Origin: Pseudomonas poae
GTDB taxonomy: Bacteria > Pseudomonadota > Gammaproteobacteria > Pseudomonadales > Pseudomonadaceae
Reading direction: 5' to 3'
DNA: 64,000 nucleotides
Assembly (NCBI GenBank): GCA_028869255.1
Contig: CP110972.1
Span: 5,001-69,000, forward strand
Shown: positions 21,910 through 30,257 of the stretch, in pieces
Layout: every line of letters begins with the position of its first letter
How positions within the stretch are numbered: the stretch's first letter is position 1
Notes under the pieces: model-generated
The model's database searches: none
Told to the model about the DNA's origin: nothing
Seen by the model: the letters and a program-made list of their open reading frames with translations, nothing else
Program-made: the position numbers and the translations under genes

Positions 21910-23300
21910 CACTGCACCTCCCGCAGTTTCAGCGCTTGTTGATCCAGGCCGTTGAGCAAAAACTGCTGCCAGTTACGGTGCTGGTTGACGTACAGGCCCT
22001 CATGGGTGAACTCGGTGCCAGTCATGGCTGGCTGGATGCCGATGGCCTCGCTGTTCGGCGTGGGCCCGGTTTCCCAGCGGTGGCTGCCGCGTGAGATGTC
22101 GCTCCAGCGCTCCAGACGGCCCTGGAAACCGCGCTGGGCTTCACGGAATTCCACCAGGTCATCCGGGGTACCCATGCCGGACACGTTGAAGAAATCCTCG
22201 AACTGGCGGATGCGGTTTTCACGGTCGGCATCGGACTCGTTTTTCACCCCCAGGCACTGGCTGATGATCTCGGTCTTGTTCCACGCCACCGGGCGGATGA
22301 TGCGCAGTTGCGAGCTGATCTGGTCGAGGAAGAACAGGCTCGGGTAGATATTCAGGTTGCGCAGGCGGTGCATCATCCATTCGGCCTTTTGCTGGCCGTG
22401 TTCCTCTACCAGGCGCGGCATGATAGTGGCGTAGCCGGAGCGCACGCTGGGGTTGGGCATGTCGCTGAACAACAGACTGTGGCCATTGTTGAACGCGAAC
22501 CAGCCGTCATCGGTGTTGGCGTCGCCGGCGCCGAGCTTGCTGTAGTCCAGGGTAGTGCCTGCGCCGGTGCCGTTTTCGGTATTCACTTGCTGGCGATGCT
22601 GCACCGTGGCCACGTAGTTGTAGTGCACGGTACTGACGTGATAACCGTCCAGGCCGTTTTCGTTCTGCAGCTTCCAGTTGCCGTCGTAGGTGTAGGCGGA
22701 TTTGCCCGGCAGTACTTCCAGCTCACCGCTGGCGGACTGCGCGACCATCATGTCGAAGAACACTTTGGCGTCGCCGAGGAAGTCTTCCAGGCTGTCGGTG
22801 CCCTTCACATCCAGGCTGATGAAAACGAAACCCTTGTAGCTTTCGATGCGTGCTTTTTTCAGGCCACGGGTGGCCTTGTCGAAACCCTCCGGGTATTCCC
22901 CCGGCGCCTTGACCTTCACCAGCCGGCCATTGCTCTTGTAGCACCAGGCGTGGAACGGGCAGGTAAAGGTCGACTGGTTGCCCTTGCCGACCCGCGTCAG
23001 TGTGGTGCCGCGATGCTGGCACGCGTTGATCAGCGCATTGAGCTGGCCCTCGCCGTCGCGGGTGATGATCATCGGCTGGCGCCCGGCGCGCATTGTCACG
23101 AAGTCGTGGTTATTCGCCAGTTCGCTTTCGTGGCAGGCGTAGATCCAGTTCTTTTCGAAGATCAGCTCCATCTCCAGGTCGAACAATTGCGGTTCGGTGA
23201 ACATGTCGCGGGCGATGCGAAACACGGCGTCTGCCGGACGAAAATCCAGGCAGATTTCGATAAAGCTTTTCCATTGCTCGACGCTTTTTGCACCACTCAT
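21909..23300 (-). CDS. antA: Anthranilate 1,2-dioxygenase large (alpha) subunit
   Basis: Catalytic subunit that converts anthranilate to catechol with release of CO2 and ammonia. The Rieske centre motif CQH ... CPFHAWCY is near residues 90-115. The mononuclear iron site helix ENGLDGYHVSTVHYNYV is near 215. I start at ATG 23300, with AAAGG about 8 nt upstream; GTG 23309 is an in-frame alternative. First gene of antA-antB-antC, divergent from antR. 463 aa, the usual size. Confidence 0.96.
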   Translation of the reverse strand: MSGAKSVEQWKSFIEICLDFRPADAVFRIARDMFTEPQLFDLEMELIFEKNWIYACHESELANNHDFVTMRAGRQPMIITRDGEGQLNALINACQHRGTTLTRVGKGNQSTFTCPFHAWCYKSNGRLVKVKAPGEYPEGFDKATRGLKKARIESYKGFVFISLDVKGTDSLEDFLGDAKVFFDMMVAQSASGELEVLPGKSAYTYDGNWKLQNENGLDGYHVSTVHYNYVATVQHRQQVNTENGTGAGTTLDYSKLGAGDANTDDGWFAFNNGHSLLFSDMPNPSVRSGYATIMPRLVEEHGQQKAEWMMHRLRNLNIYPSLFFLDQISSQLRIIRPVAWNKTEIISQCLGVKNESDADRENRIRQFEDFFNVSGMGTPDDLVEFREAQRGFQGRLERWSDISRGSHRWETGPTPNSEAIGIQPAMTGTEFTHEGLYVNQHRNWQQFLLNGLDQQALKLREVQ

Positions 23301-23612
23301 GGGAGGCACCTTTTGTTAATGGCTAAACAGGTAGGCCATTAAGAGGCTGCGACGGCGCGGTGGGCTATCCGCTTAATGGGGGAAGATGGGCCGCAAAATT
23401 GGGCAGCAAATACCCAACCCGGTGCAGAGCGGTGACGGGATGCGCTACTGTCTGGCGGGGCAAGGGGCGTAAAAATCTGCGACTTATCCACATAGTCGAC
23501 GGTTGCTATCCACCCAGTGGCAATTGCGCTGGCGTGGCGCATTACTTGCTATCGAACAATAACGACGCGCCGCCAGAGCGCGCAAAAGCCTAACCGCCGT
23601 GGGTGCATCCTG
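23301..23612. promoter_or_regulatory. antA-antR divergent control region with 8-bp inverted repeat
   Basis: This 312-bp gap carries the promoters for antABC (leftward) and antR (rightward). The perfect inverted repeat TTAATGGC (23316-23323) and GCCATTAA (23335-23342), 11-bp spacer, lies 16 bp upstream of the antA start. It could be an AntR site or a leader hairpin. A single CTTAATGG copy recurs at 23371. The rest shows no recognisable feature. Confidence 0.55.
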
Positions 23613-24593
23613 ATGAGCAGCCAAACGATTCAACGCTTCGACCTCGAAGGCGCCCGTAGCTGGATGTCCGGCATCTGTGGGCCGCACCGCCTGGCCACCG
23701 CCACGCCCGAGCGCCTGCGCTTTCACCACAGCGCCAATGTGTTCAAGTCCCGCGCCACCACCCTGGGCGTGATCGAATATGGCACCGATGTGACCATCGA
23801 CATCGAAGACGCCGAGCACTTCAGCAGCTACAGCCTGAGCCTGCCCCTGGTGGGCGAGCAAGAGTTGAGCAAGAACGGTGAGCGCCTGAGTTCCAACCGC
23901 GATCAAGGGGTGATCATTTCGCCCAACGAGCACCAGGTGCTGGCGATTTCCGGCGACTGCCGCAAGTTGCAGGTGGTGATCACGCGGGCGGCGATGAGTG
24001 AGTCGCTGGAAGGCTTGCTGCAACGGCCCATCGAGGCGCCGTTGCGCTTTGAGTCGGTGATGGATGCGGTGGACGGCGCTGCGGCGTCATGGTGGCGCAC
24101 GGCGCGTTACTTTATCGCGGAGCTGGAACACGGCAGCGAGTTGTATGAGCAGGCCGCCTTTACCCGCGACCTGGAAAGCTCGCTGATCAAGGGGTTGATC
24201 CTTGCCCAGCCGAACAACTATTCCGAAGAATTGCGCGAAGTACTCGGCGTGAAGCTGCCGCACTATCTGCTCCGTGCGCGGCAGTATATCCACGACAACG
24301 CCCGTGAAGCGGTGCACCTGGAAGACCTGGAAGCCGCCGCCGGTGTGTCGCGCTTCAAGCTGTTCGATGCCTTTCGCAAATACTTCGCGCTGTCGCCCAT
24401 GGCCTATCTGAAGAAGTATCGGTTGGGTGGCGTGCGCCAGGAAATCCTCGAGCACGGTTCAATCCGCACCATCTCCGAGATCGCCCTGGGCTGGGGGTTT
24501 ACGCACCTGGGGCGGTTCTCGGCGGAATACCGAAAGCTGTTCGACGAATCCCCCAGCCAAACGCTGCAGCGCAAGCGCCTGCGCAATATCTGA
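23613..24593 (+). CDS. antR: AraC-family activator of anthranilate dioxygenase
   Basis: In Pseudomonas AntR activates antABC in response to anthranilate. The 326-aa product has an N-terminal AraC-binding-like domain (residues about 30-190) and a C-terminal double HTH (YIHDNAREAVHLEDLEAAAGVSRFKLFDAFRK, then GFTHLGRFSAEYRKLFDESPS). Start chosen at ATG 23613; the in-frame ATG 23517 would add a basic tail without family support. Divergent from antA. Confidence 0.93.
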   Translation: MSSQTIQRFDLEGARSWMSGICGPHRLATATPERLRFHHSANVFKSRATTLGVIEYGTDVTIDIEDAEHFSSYSLSLPLVGEQELSKNGERLSSNRDQGVIISPNEHQVLAISGDCRKLQVVITRAAMSESLEGLLQRPIEAPLRFESVMDAVDGAAASWWRTARYFIAELEHGSELYEQAAFTRDLESSLIKGLILAQPNNYSEELREVLGVKLPHYLLRARQYIHDNAREAVHLEDLEAAAGVSRFKLFDAFRKYFALSPMAYLKKYRLGGVRQEILEHGSIRTISEIALGWGFTHLGRFSAEYRKLFDESPSQTLQRKRLRNI

Positions 24594-24611
24594 ACCTGAT
24601 GAAGATCCAAA

Positions 24612-24701
24612 TGTGGGAGCGGGCTTGCTCGCGAATGCGGTGTATCAGCCAATACATCCGACGACTGGCATCGCGCATTCGCGAGCAAGCCCGCTCCCAC
24701 A
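24612..24701. repeat. REP doublet (GTGGGAGCGGGCTTGCTCGCGA arms)
   Basis: Two inverted arms of the most common REP type in this window, between the convergent antR and catR genes. Confidence 0.87.
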
Positions 24702-24726
24702 TTGGAGGTGTGGTGCCTGGTCGATC

Positions 24727-25602
24727 TCAGATCAGCTCTTCGACCAACTGCAAACAATGATTCAGCCCCGGCGACTGATCATTCACCCGCCGACTCAGAA
24801 TGATCGGCGAAGTCGCAGTAGCCTCCACCACCGGCGTGTAGCCGATATCCGCCCGGTGCAACACCTGCACCGAGGCCGGCACCAGCGTCACGCCCATGCC
24901 GGCGCCGACCAGGCCGATCGCGGTCTGCAGTTCGTTGGTCCACTGCGCCACCTTGAGGCTCAAACCGTGGGCGTCGAACAGCGCGATCACATGGTCGGCA
25001 TAGCTGGGGCGCGGGTTGCCGGGGTACAGCACAAATGGCTCGGCGGCCAGTTGGGCGAGGGTGGCGGGGGCGGCGAGCAGCGGGTGGCCGGCGGGCAATA
25101 CGGCCACCAGTCGATCCTCCACCAGCACGCGCTGGACAATGGCTGGGTCGTCGATGCGAATCCGCCCGAAGCCCACATCGATACGCCCGGCCTTCAGCGC
25201 TTCAACCTGCTGCAAGGTGGTCATCTCCGACAGGCCCAATTCCAACTCCAGCGCCTCATGGTTGCGCAGCCGCCGAATCAACTCCGGCAGCACGCCATAC
25301 AGGGTCGACGGCGCAAAACCGATGCCCAGCCAGGTCTTCTCGCCCTGGCCGATACGCCGCGTGTTGTCGCAGACCTTGCCCAGTTGCTCCAGAAGCACCT
25401 TGGCGTGCTCAAAGAAAAACCGCCCGGCCTCGGTCAACCGCAACGGTCGGCCGCGCTCCAGCAGAATCACCCCCAGTTCATCCTCCAGTTGCTGGATCTG
25501 CCGGCTCAATGGCGGCTGGGCGATGTGCAGGCGTTCGGCGGCACGGGTGAAGTTGAGGGTTTCCCCCAACACCTGGAAATAGCGCAGATGACGCAGTTCC
25601 AT
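24727..25602 (-). CDS. catR: LysR-type regulator CatR
   Basis: Activates catBC in response to cis,cis-muconate. The 291-aa protein begins MELRHLRYFQVLGETLNFT with the HTH segment ERLHIAQPPLSRQIQQLEDELG typical of the CatR/BenM/ClcR group. The effector domain has APSTLYGVLPELIRRLR and GVTLVPASV. ATG 25602 is chosen; the reading frame stays open antisense to catB and catC up to 27162, but that extension is only a shadow. Divergent from catB. Confidence 0.94.
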   Translation of the reverse strand: MELRHLRYFQVLGETLNFTRAAERLHIAQPPLSRQIQQLEDELGVILLERGRPLRLTEAGRFFFEHAKVLLEQLGKVCDNTRRIGQGEKTWLGIGFAPSTLYGVLPELIRRLRNHEALELELGLSEMTTLQQVEALKAGRIDVGFGRIRIDDPAIVQRVLVEDRLVAVLPAGHPLLAAPATLAQLAAEPFVLYPGNPRPSYADHVIALFDAHGLSLKVAQWTNELQTAIGLVGAGMGVTLVPASVQVLHRADIGYTPVVEATATSPIILSRRVNDQSPGLNHCLQLVEELI

Positions 25603-25615
25603 AACGGCTCCTTTC

Positions 25616-25654
25616 ATACCTTGAGGGTATTGTGTGAGACCAATTCTATATTGG
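25616..25654. promoter_or_regulatory. CatR/BenM-type operator in the catR-catB gap
   Basis: ATAC (25616-25619), seven bases, GTAT (25627-25630) is a perfect match to the ATAC-N7-GTAT core known for BenM/CatM-type regulators. A second inverted repeat CCAAT-N5-ATTGG follows at 25640-25654. Both lie upstream of catB and just outside the catR start. Confidence 0.7.
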
Positions 25655-25716
25655 AAGCCAGCAAAAATGCGGCACAGAATCGACGCAAACCTATAAAGAA
25701 CCCAACGGGTATTGCC

Positions 25717-26844
25717 ATGCCGATTTGCGCCATTGAGTCGATCGAAACCATCATCGTCGACCTCCCCACCATCCGCCCGCACAAACTGGCGATGCACACC
25801 ATGCAAAACCAGACCCTGGTGATCATCCGTGTACGCTGCGCCGACGGCATCGAAGGCATCGGTGAGTCCACCACCATTGGTGGCCTGAGCTACGGCAACG
25901 AAAGCCCTGACAGCATCAAGGTCAACATCGACCGCCACTTCGCGCCACTCTTGATCGGCCAGGACGCGAGCAATATCAACGCGGCCATGTTGCGCCTGGA
26001 GCGCAGCATTCGCGGCAACACCTTTGCTAAATCCGGTATCGAAAGCGCCTTGCTCGATGCGCTGGGCAAGCGCCTGAACCTGCCGGTCAGCGAGCTGCTC
26101 GGCGGCCGTGTGCGCGATGCGTTGCCGGTGGCCTGGACCCTGGCCAGCGGCAACACCGAGCAGGACATTGCCGAGGCCGAAAAGATGCTCGATCTGCGCC
26201 GCCACCGCATCTTCAAATTGAAGATCGGCGCCGGTGAAGTCAGCCGCGACCTGGCCCATGTGGTCGCGATCAAAAAAGCCCTGGGCGAGCGCGCCAGTGT
26301 GCGCGTCGACGTTAACCAGGCCTGGGACGAAGCGGTGGCGCTGCGTGCATGCAAGGTGCTCGGCGACAACGGCATCGACCTGATCGAACAACCGATCTCG
26401 CGCAACAACCGTGGCGGCATGGCCCGGCTCAACCTGTCGAGCCCGGCGCCGATCATGGCCGATGAGTCCATCGAATGCGTTGAAGACGCCTTCAACCTGG
26501 CACGCGAAGGCGCGGCCTCGGTGTTCGCCCTGAAGATCGCCAAGAACGGCGGCCCCCGCGCCGTGCTGCGCACCGCCGCGATTGCCGAGGCGGCGGGTAT
26601 CGGCCTGTACGGCGGCACCATGCTCGAAGGCGGCATCGGCACCCTGGCCTCGGCGCATGCCTTCCTCACGTTGAACACGCTGGCGTGGGACACCGAACTG
26701 TTCGGCCCACTGTTGCTCACCGAAGACATCCTCAGCGAGCCGCCGGTGTACCGCGATTTCCAGCTGCATGTGTCCACCGCGCCGGGCCTGGGCGTGGCTA
26801 TTGATGAGGAGCGCCTGGCGTTCTTCCGTCGTGACAAACACTAA
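25717..26844 (+). CDS. catB: Muconate cycloisomerase
   Basis: Converts cis,cis-muconate to muconolactone. The 375-aa enolase-superfamily enzyme has the K-x-K motif FKLKIG with catalytic K169 (same number as the P. putida enzyme) and metal ligands in RVDVNQAWD, LIEQPI and MADESIE. ATG 25717 follows a weak ribosome site; the frame remains open far upstream but that part overlaps catR in antisense. catC follows after 12 nt. Confidence 0.97.
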   Translation: MPICAIESIETIIVDLPTIRPHKLAMHTMQNQTLVIIRVRCADGIEGIGESTTIGGLSYGNESPDSIKVNIDRHFAPLLIGQDASNINAAMLRLERSIRGNTFAKSGIESALLDALGKRLNLPVSELLGGRVRDALPVAWTLASGNTEQDIAEAEKMLDLRRHRIFKLKIGAGEVSRDLAHVVAIKKALGERASVRVDVNQAWDEAVALRACKVLGDNGIDLIEQPISRNNRGGMARLNLSSPAPIMADESIECVEDAFNLAREGAASVFALKIAKNGGPRAVLRTAAIAEAAGIGLYGGTMLEGGIGTLASAHAFLTLNTLAWDTELFGPLLLTEDILSEPPVYRDFQLHVSTAPGLGVAIDEERLAFFRRDKH

Positions 26845-26856
26845 GAGGCTTCTGCC

Positions 26857-27147
26857 ATGTTGTTCCACGTAAAAATGACCGTGAACCTGCCCCTCGACAT
26901 GCACCCCGAACGCGCCGCTGCGCTCAAGGCCGAAGAGAAAGCGCTGGCGCAGCGCCTGCAACAGGAGGGCAAATGGCGCCACCTGTGGCGCATCGCCGGG
27001 CACTACGCCAACTACAGCGTGTTCGATGTCGACAGCGTGCAAGAGCTGCACGACCTGTTGATGCAACTGCCGCTTTACCCCTACATGGCCATCGAAGTGA
27101 ATGCCCTGTGCCGGCACCCTTCGTCGATCCATGAGGATGACCGTTAA
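26857..27147 (+). CDS. catC: Muconolactone delta-isomerase
   Basis: Isomerises muconolactone to beta-ketoadipate enol-lactone. 96 aa, the exact family size, starting MLFHVKMTVNLPLDM, with the catalytic-face segment KWRHLWRIAGHYANYSVFDVDS and LPLYPYMAIEVNAL near the end. AGAGG precedes ATG 26857. Middle gene of catB-catC-catA. Confidence 0.97.
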   Translation: MLFHVKMTVNLPLDMHPERAAALKAEEKALAQRLQQEGKWRHLWRIAGHYANYSVFDVDSVQELHDLLMQLPLYPYMAIEVNALCRHPSSIHEDDR

Positions 27148-27189
27148 GCCTGTTTTCAACACTAATAACTACAAGATGAGGATTGCACC

Positions 27190-28119
27190 ATGTCCATCCG
27201 AATTTCCCAGACTGCCCACGCCCAACGGTTTCTCGAAGAAGCCAGCGGCAACCTCAATGAAGGTGGCAACCCGCGCACCAAGGCGCTGATCTACCGGATC
27301 CTGCGCGATACGGTGAATATCATCGAAGACCTGGAAGTGACCCCGGAAGAGTTCTGGAAGGCGGTCAACTACCTCAATGAGTTGGGCAAGAACCAGGAAG
27401 CGGGGTTGCTCGCCGCCGGGCTGGGCCTGGAGCATTATTTGGACTTGCTGATGGATGCCGCCGACGAGGAAGCCGGCAAATCCGGCGGTACCCCGCGCAC
27501 CATCGAGGGCCCGTTGTATGTGGCCGGGGCGCCGCTGAGCCAGTACGAAGCGCGGCTGGACGATGGGACGGACGCGGCCGCGCCGTTGTTCATGCGCGGG
27601 CAAGTGCGCGACACCGATGGCAAGCCGTTGGCGGGCGCGATTGTGGATGTGTGGCAGGCCAACACCGGCGGCACGTACTCGTGGTTCGACCCGACGCAAT
27701 CGGATTTCAACCTGCGTCGGCGCATCCAGACCGACGCTCAGGGCTATTACCGTTTTCGCAGCATCGTGCCGTCGGGCTACGGCTGCCCGCCGACCGGCCC
27801 CACCCAGCAGTTGCTCGACCAGTTGGGGCGCCATGGGCAGCGGCCGGCGCATATTCACTTCTTTATTTCGGCGCCGGGGCATCGGCACCTGACCACGCAG
27901 ATCAACCTGTCGGATGACCCGTACCTGCATGATGATTTTGCCTATGCGACGCGGGATGAATTGATCGCGCAGATTCGCTTCAGTGACGATCCGCAACTGG
28001 CACGGGAGTTTGGCGTGGAAGGGCGGTTTGCACAGATTGATTTTGACTTTGAGTTGCAAGTGGCTGATGCGCCGGTCGAGCAAAAGCGCATGCAACGTGT
28101 CCGCGCTTTGGAAGATTAA
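27190..28119 (+). CDS. catA: Catechol 1,2-dioxygenase
   Basis: Intradiol ring cleavage of catechol to cis,cis-muconate using non-heme Fe(III). The iron ligands are visible: Y163 (GGTYSWFDP), Y197 (SGYGCPP), H221 and H223 (RPAHIHFFIS). An N-terminal helical dimerisation domain covers about residues 1-100. 309 aa, normal. ATG 27190 has GAGG upstream, 42 nt after catC; a REP doublet follows. The enzymes for enol-lactone hydrolysis (pcaD) and beyond are not in this window. Confidence 0.97.
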   Translation: MSIRISQTAHAQRFLEEASGNLNEGGNPRTKALIYRILRDTVNIIEDLEVTPEEFWKAVNYLNELGKNQEAGLLAAGLGLEHYLDLLMDAADEEAGKSGGTPRTIEGPLYVAGAPLSQYEARLDDGTDAAAPLFMRGQVRDTDGKPLAGAIVDVWQANTGGTYSWFDPTQSDFNLRRRIQTDAQGYYRFRSIVPSGYGCPPTGPTQQLLDQLGRHGQRPAHIHFFISAPGHRHLTTQINLSDDPYLHDDFAYATRDELIAQIRFSDDPQLAREFGVEGRFAQIDFDFELQVADAPVEQKRMQRVRALED

Positions 28120-28132
28120 ACGCGGTTAACAA

Positions 28133-28204
28133 TGTGGGAGCTGGCTTGCCTGCGATGGCGATGGTGCCTTCACCGCCGTCATCGCAGGCAAGCCAGCTCC
28201 CACA
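28133..28204. repeat. REP doublet (TGTGGGAGCTGGCTTGCCTGCGAT arms)
   Basis: Two near-perfect inverted arms of the CTGGCTTGCCTGC type between the convergent catA and kynR. Loop about 25 nt. Confidence 0.87.
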
Positions 28205-28225
28205 GTTGATTTGCGGTGTGGCTGG

Positions 28226-28699
28226 CTACTTGCGCACGACCAGATCCAACACCTCATCCCGATCCTTGATCTTCTGCAACACAATCTCCGAGCGAATATC
28301 CATCACCCCCGCCGTGCGGTTCAGGTGGTTCACGATAAAGTCCGAAAAGTGCTTCAAATTCCGCGCCTGCACCCGTAGCACATAGTTGCTGGCGCCGGTA
28401 ATCACATAGGCACTGGCCACCTCCGGCCACCCCTGCACCTTCTTGATAAACGTCTCGTGCCAGTCCTCCACGTCCTGGCGCAACGACAGGTGCACGATGG
28501 CCTCCAGTTCGATCCCCAACTGCTCGGCATTCAAGACGGCGCGGTAGCCGCTGATGATTCCCTCGCTCTCTAGCAGGCGCAAACGGCGCAGGCAGGCAGA
28601 GGGCGAAAGGGCGACTTTCTCGGCCAGTTCCTAGTTGCTGATACGGCCATCCTGTTGCAGGAAATGCAGGAGGCGCAGGTCGGTAGCATCAAGCATCAT
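28226..28699 (-). pseudogene. kynR: Lrp/AsnC-family kynurenine regulator KynR with in-frame TAG
   Basis: In Pseudomonas KynR is an Lrp-type activator of the kyn genes in response to kynurenine. Reading from ATG 28699, codons 1-22 (MMLDATDLRLLHFLQQDG then RISN) are followed by TAG at 28631-28633 (codon 23), where family members have glutamine: the text resumes ELAEKVALSPSACLRRLRLL. The break is inside the HTH. The rest (RAM domain, ending LDLVVRK) is intact to 28226, total 157 codons. A CAG to TAG change explains it. An internal start at 28582 would lack the HTH. Divergent from kynU. Confidence 0.88.
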
Positions 28700-28844
28700 G
28701 GTTAGAATAAATCCGCGTGTTTTGGGGTTAAATTCGAATTTCCTACAGCTTAATTAGCCTGTTGCCCGTCACTTTGCACGAAAATTCTCTAAAGCTTCGT
28801 TCATTATTTGGTCCATCGTCACCTTATAAAAACCAGGATTGCCC
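28700..28844. promoter_or_regulatory. kynR-kynU divergent control region
   Basis: AT-rich 145-bp gap between the two divergent starts, holding the 10-bp palindrome AATTCGAATT at 28731-28740. KynR-type regulators bind here in related species; the exact operator is not resolvable by eye. Confidence 0.45.
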
Positions 28845-30095
28845 ATGACCCCTCGAAGCCACTGCCAAGCCCTCGACGCCCAGGACCCGCTGGCGCCCCT
28901 GCGTCATCAGTTCGCCTTGCCGGAAGGGGTGATCTACCTCGACGGCAATTCCCTCGGCGCACGCCCGGTGGCGGCCCTGGAGCGGGCGCAACAGGTGATC
29001 GCGCAGGAGTGGGGCAATGGCCTGATTCGCAGCTGGAACAGTGCCGGCTGGGCGGATCTGTCCCAGCGCCTGGGCAATCGCCTGGCCCCGCTGATCGGTG
29101 CACGCGACGGCGAAGTGGTGATCACCGATACCACCTCGATCAACCTGTTCAAGGTCCTCAGCGCCGCGTTGAGCGTGCAGCGTCAACGCACCCCGGCGCG
29201 CAAGGTGATCGTCAGTGAGGCGAGCAACTTTCCCACCGACCTGTACATCGCCGAGGGCTTGACCGAGCTGCTGCAACAGGGCTATTCGCTGCGCCTGGTC
29301 AACCGCCCGGACGAGCTGCCACAGGCCATCGACCAGGACGTGGCGGTGGTGATGCTCACCCACGTCAACTACAAGACCGGCTACATGTACGACATGCAGG
29401 CACTCACCGCGTTGAGCCACGAATGCGGTGCGCTGAGTATCTGGGACCTGGCGCATTCGGCGGGCGCGGTGCCCATCGACCTGCACACCGCCAGCGCCGA
29501 TTACGCGATTGGCTGTACCTACAAATACCTCAACGGCGGGCCGGGCTCGCAGGCGTTTGTGTGGGTCAATCCGGCGTTGGTGGATAGCGTGCGTCAGCCG
29601 CTGTCGGGGTGGTTCGGGCACACGCGCCAATTTGCGATGGAGTCGGCGTATGCGCCGAGTGCCGGCATCGCACGCTACCTGTGCGGCACTCAGCCGATCA
29701 CTTCGCTGGCCATGGTCGAATGCGGCCTGGAGATTTTTGCCCAGACCGATATGGCCAGCCTGCGCACTAAATCTCTGGCGCTGACCGACCTGTTTATCGC
29801 GCTGGTCGAGGCTCGTTGCGCCGCCCACGGCCTGGTGCTGATCACCCCGCGTGAGCACGCCCGGCGCGGCAGCCATGTGAGCTTCGAACACCCTGAAGGC
29901 TATGCGGTGATCCAGGCGCTGATTGCCCGTGGCGTGATCGGCGATTACCGCGAGCCGCGCATCATGCGGTTTGGGTTTACGCCGCTGTATACGAGCTTTA
30001 CCGAGGTGTGGGACGCGGTGGAAATCCTCGGCGACATCCTCGATAACGCCACCTGGGACCAACCGCAATTCAAAGTGCGCAACAGCGTTACCTGA
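28845..30095 (+). CDS. kynU: Kynureninase
   Basis: PLP enzyme cleaving kynurenine to anthranilate and alanine, linking the kyn genes to antABC. The 416-aa product has the PLP lysine K227 in [12 protein letters not shown], the same residue number as in the characterised P. fluorescens enzyme, and the [17 protein letters not shown] segment before it. ATG 28845 has AGGA at 28834-28837. Confidence 0.97.
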   Translation: MTPRSHCQALDAQDPLAPLRHQFALPEGVIYLDGNSLGARPVAALERAQQVIAQEWGNGLIRSWNSAGWADLSQRLGNRLAPLIGARDGEVVITDTTSINLFKVLSAALSVQRQRTPARKVIVSEASNFPTDLYIAEGLTELLQQGYSLRLVNRPDELPQAIDQDVAVVMLTHVNYKTGYMYDMQALTALSHECGALSIWDLAHSAGAVPIDLHTASADYAIGCTYKYLNGGPGSQAFVWVNPALVDSVRQPLSGWFGHTRQFAMESAYAPSAGIARYLCGTQPITSLAMVECGLEIFAQTDMASLRTKSLALTDLFIALVEARCAAHGLVLITPREHARRGSHVSFEHPEGYAVIQALIARGVIGDYREPRIMRFGFTPLYTSFTEVWDAVEILGDILDNATWDQPQFKVRNSVT

Positions 30096-30112
30096 ATAAA
30101 CGCAGCGCCCAA

Positions 30113-30202
30113 TGTGGAGCGGGCTTGCTCGCGAAAGCGGTGGATCAGCCGGAACATGTATCAACTGATACTCCGCTTTCGCGAGCAAGCCCGCTCCCAC
30201 AG
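30113..30202. repeat. REP doublet (GCGGGCTTGCTCGCGA arms)
   Basis: Inverted arms of the common type between kynU and the permease gene; the left arm has lost one G of GTGGGAGC. Confidence 0.85.
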
Positions 30203-30257
30203 GGGATCTGTGTCTATATCCAAACAGTGCAATCACAATAATAAAGGGGCACACCAC

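Noticed and set aside
24427..26844. 805-codon plus-strand frame suggesting an antR-catB fusion
   Set aside because: It passes through the antR end in a different frame and through antisense catR. Only the part from ATG 25717 matches muconate cycloisomerase.
24727..27162. 811-codon open frame on the minus strand across catR and the antisense of catB and catC
   Set aside because: Only the first part from ATG 25602 encodes CatR. The rest is the antisense shadow of catB and catC, which have family motifs and correct lengths.
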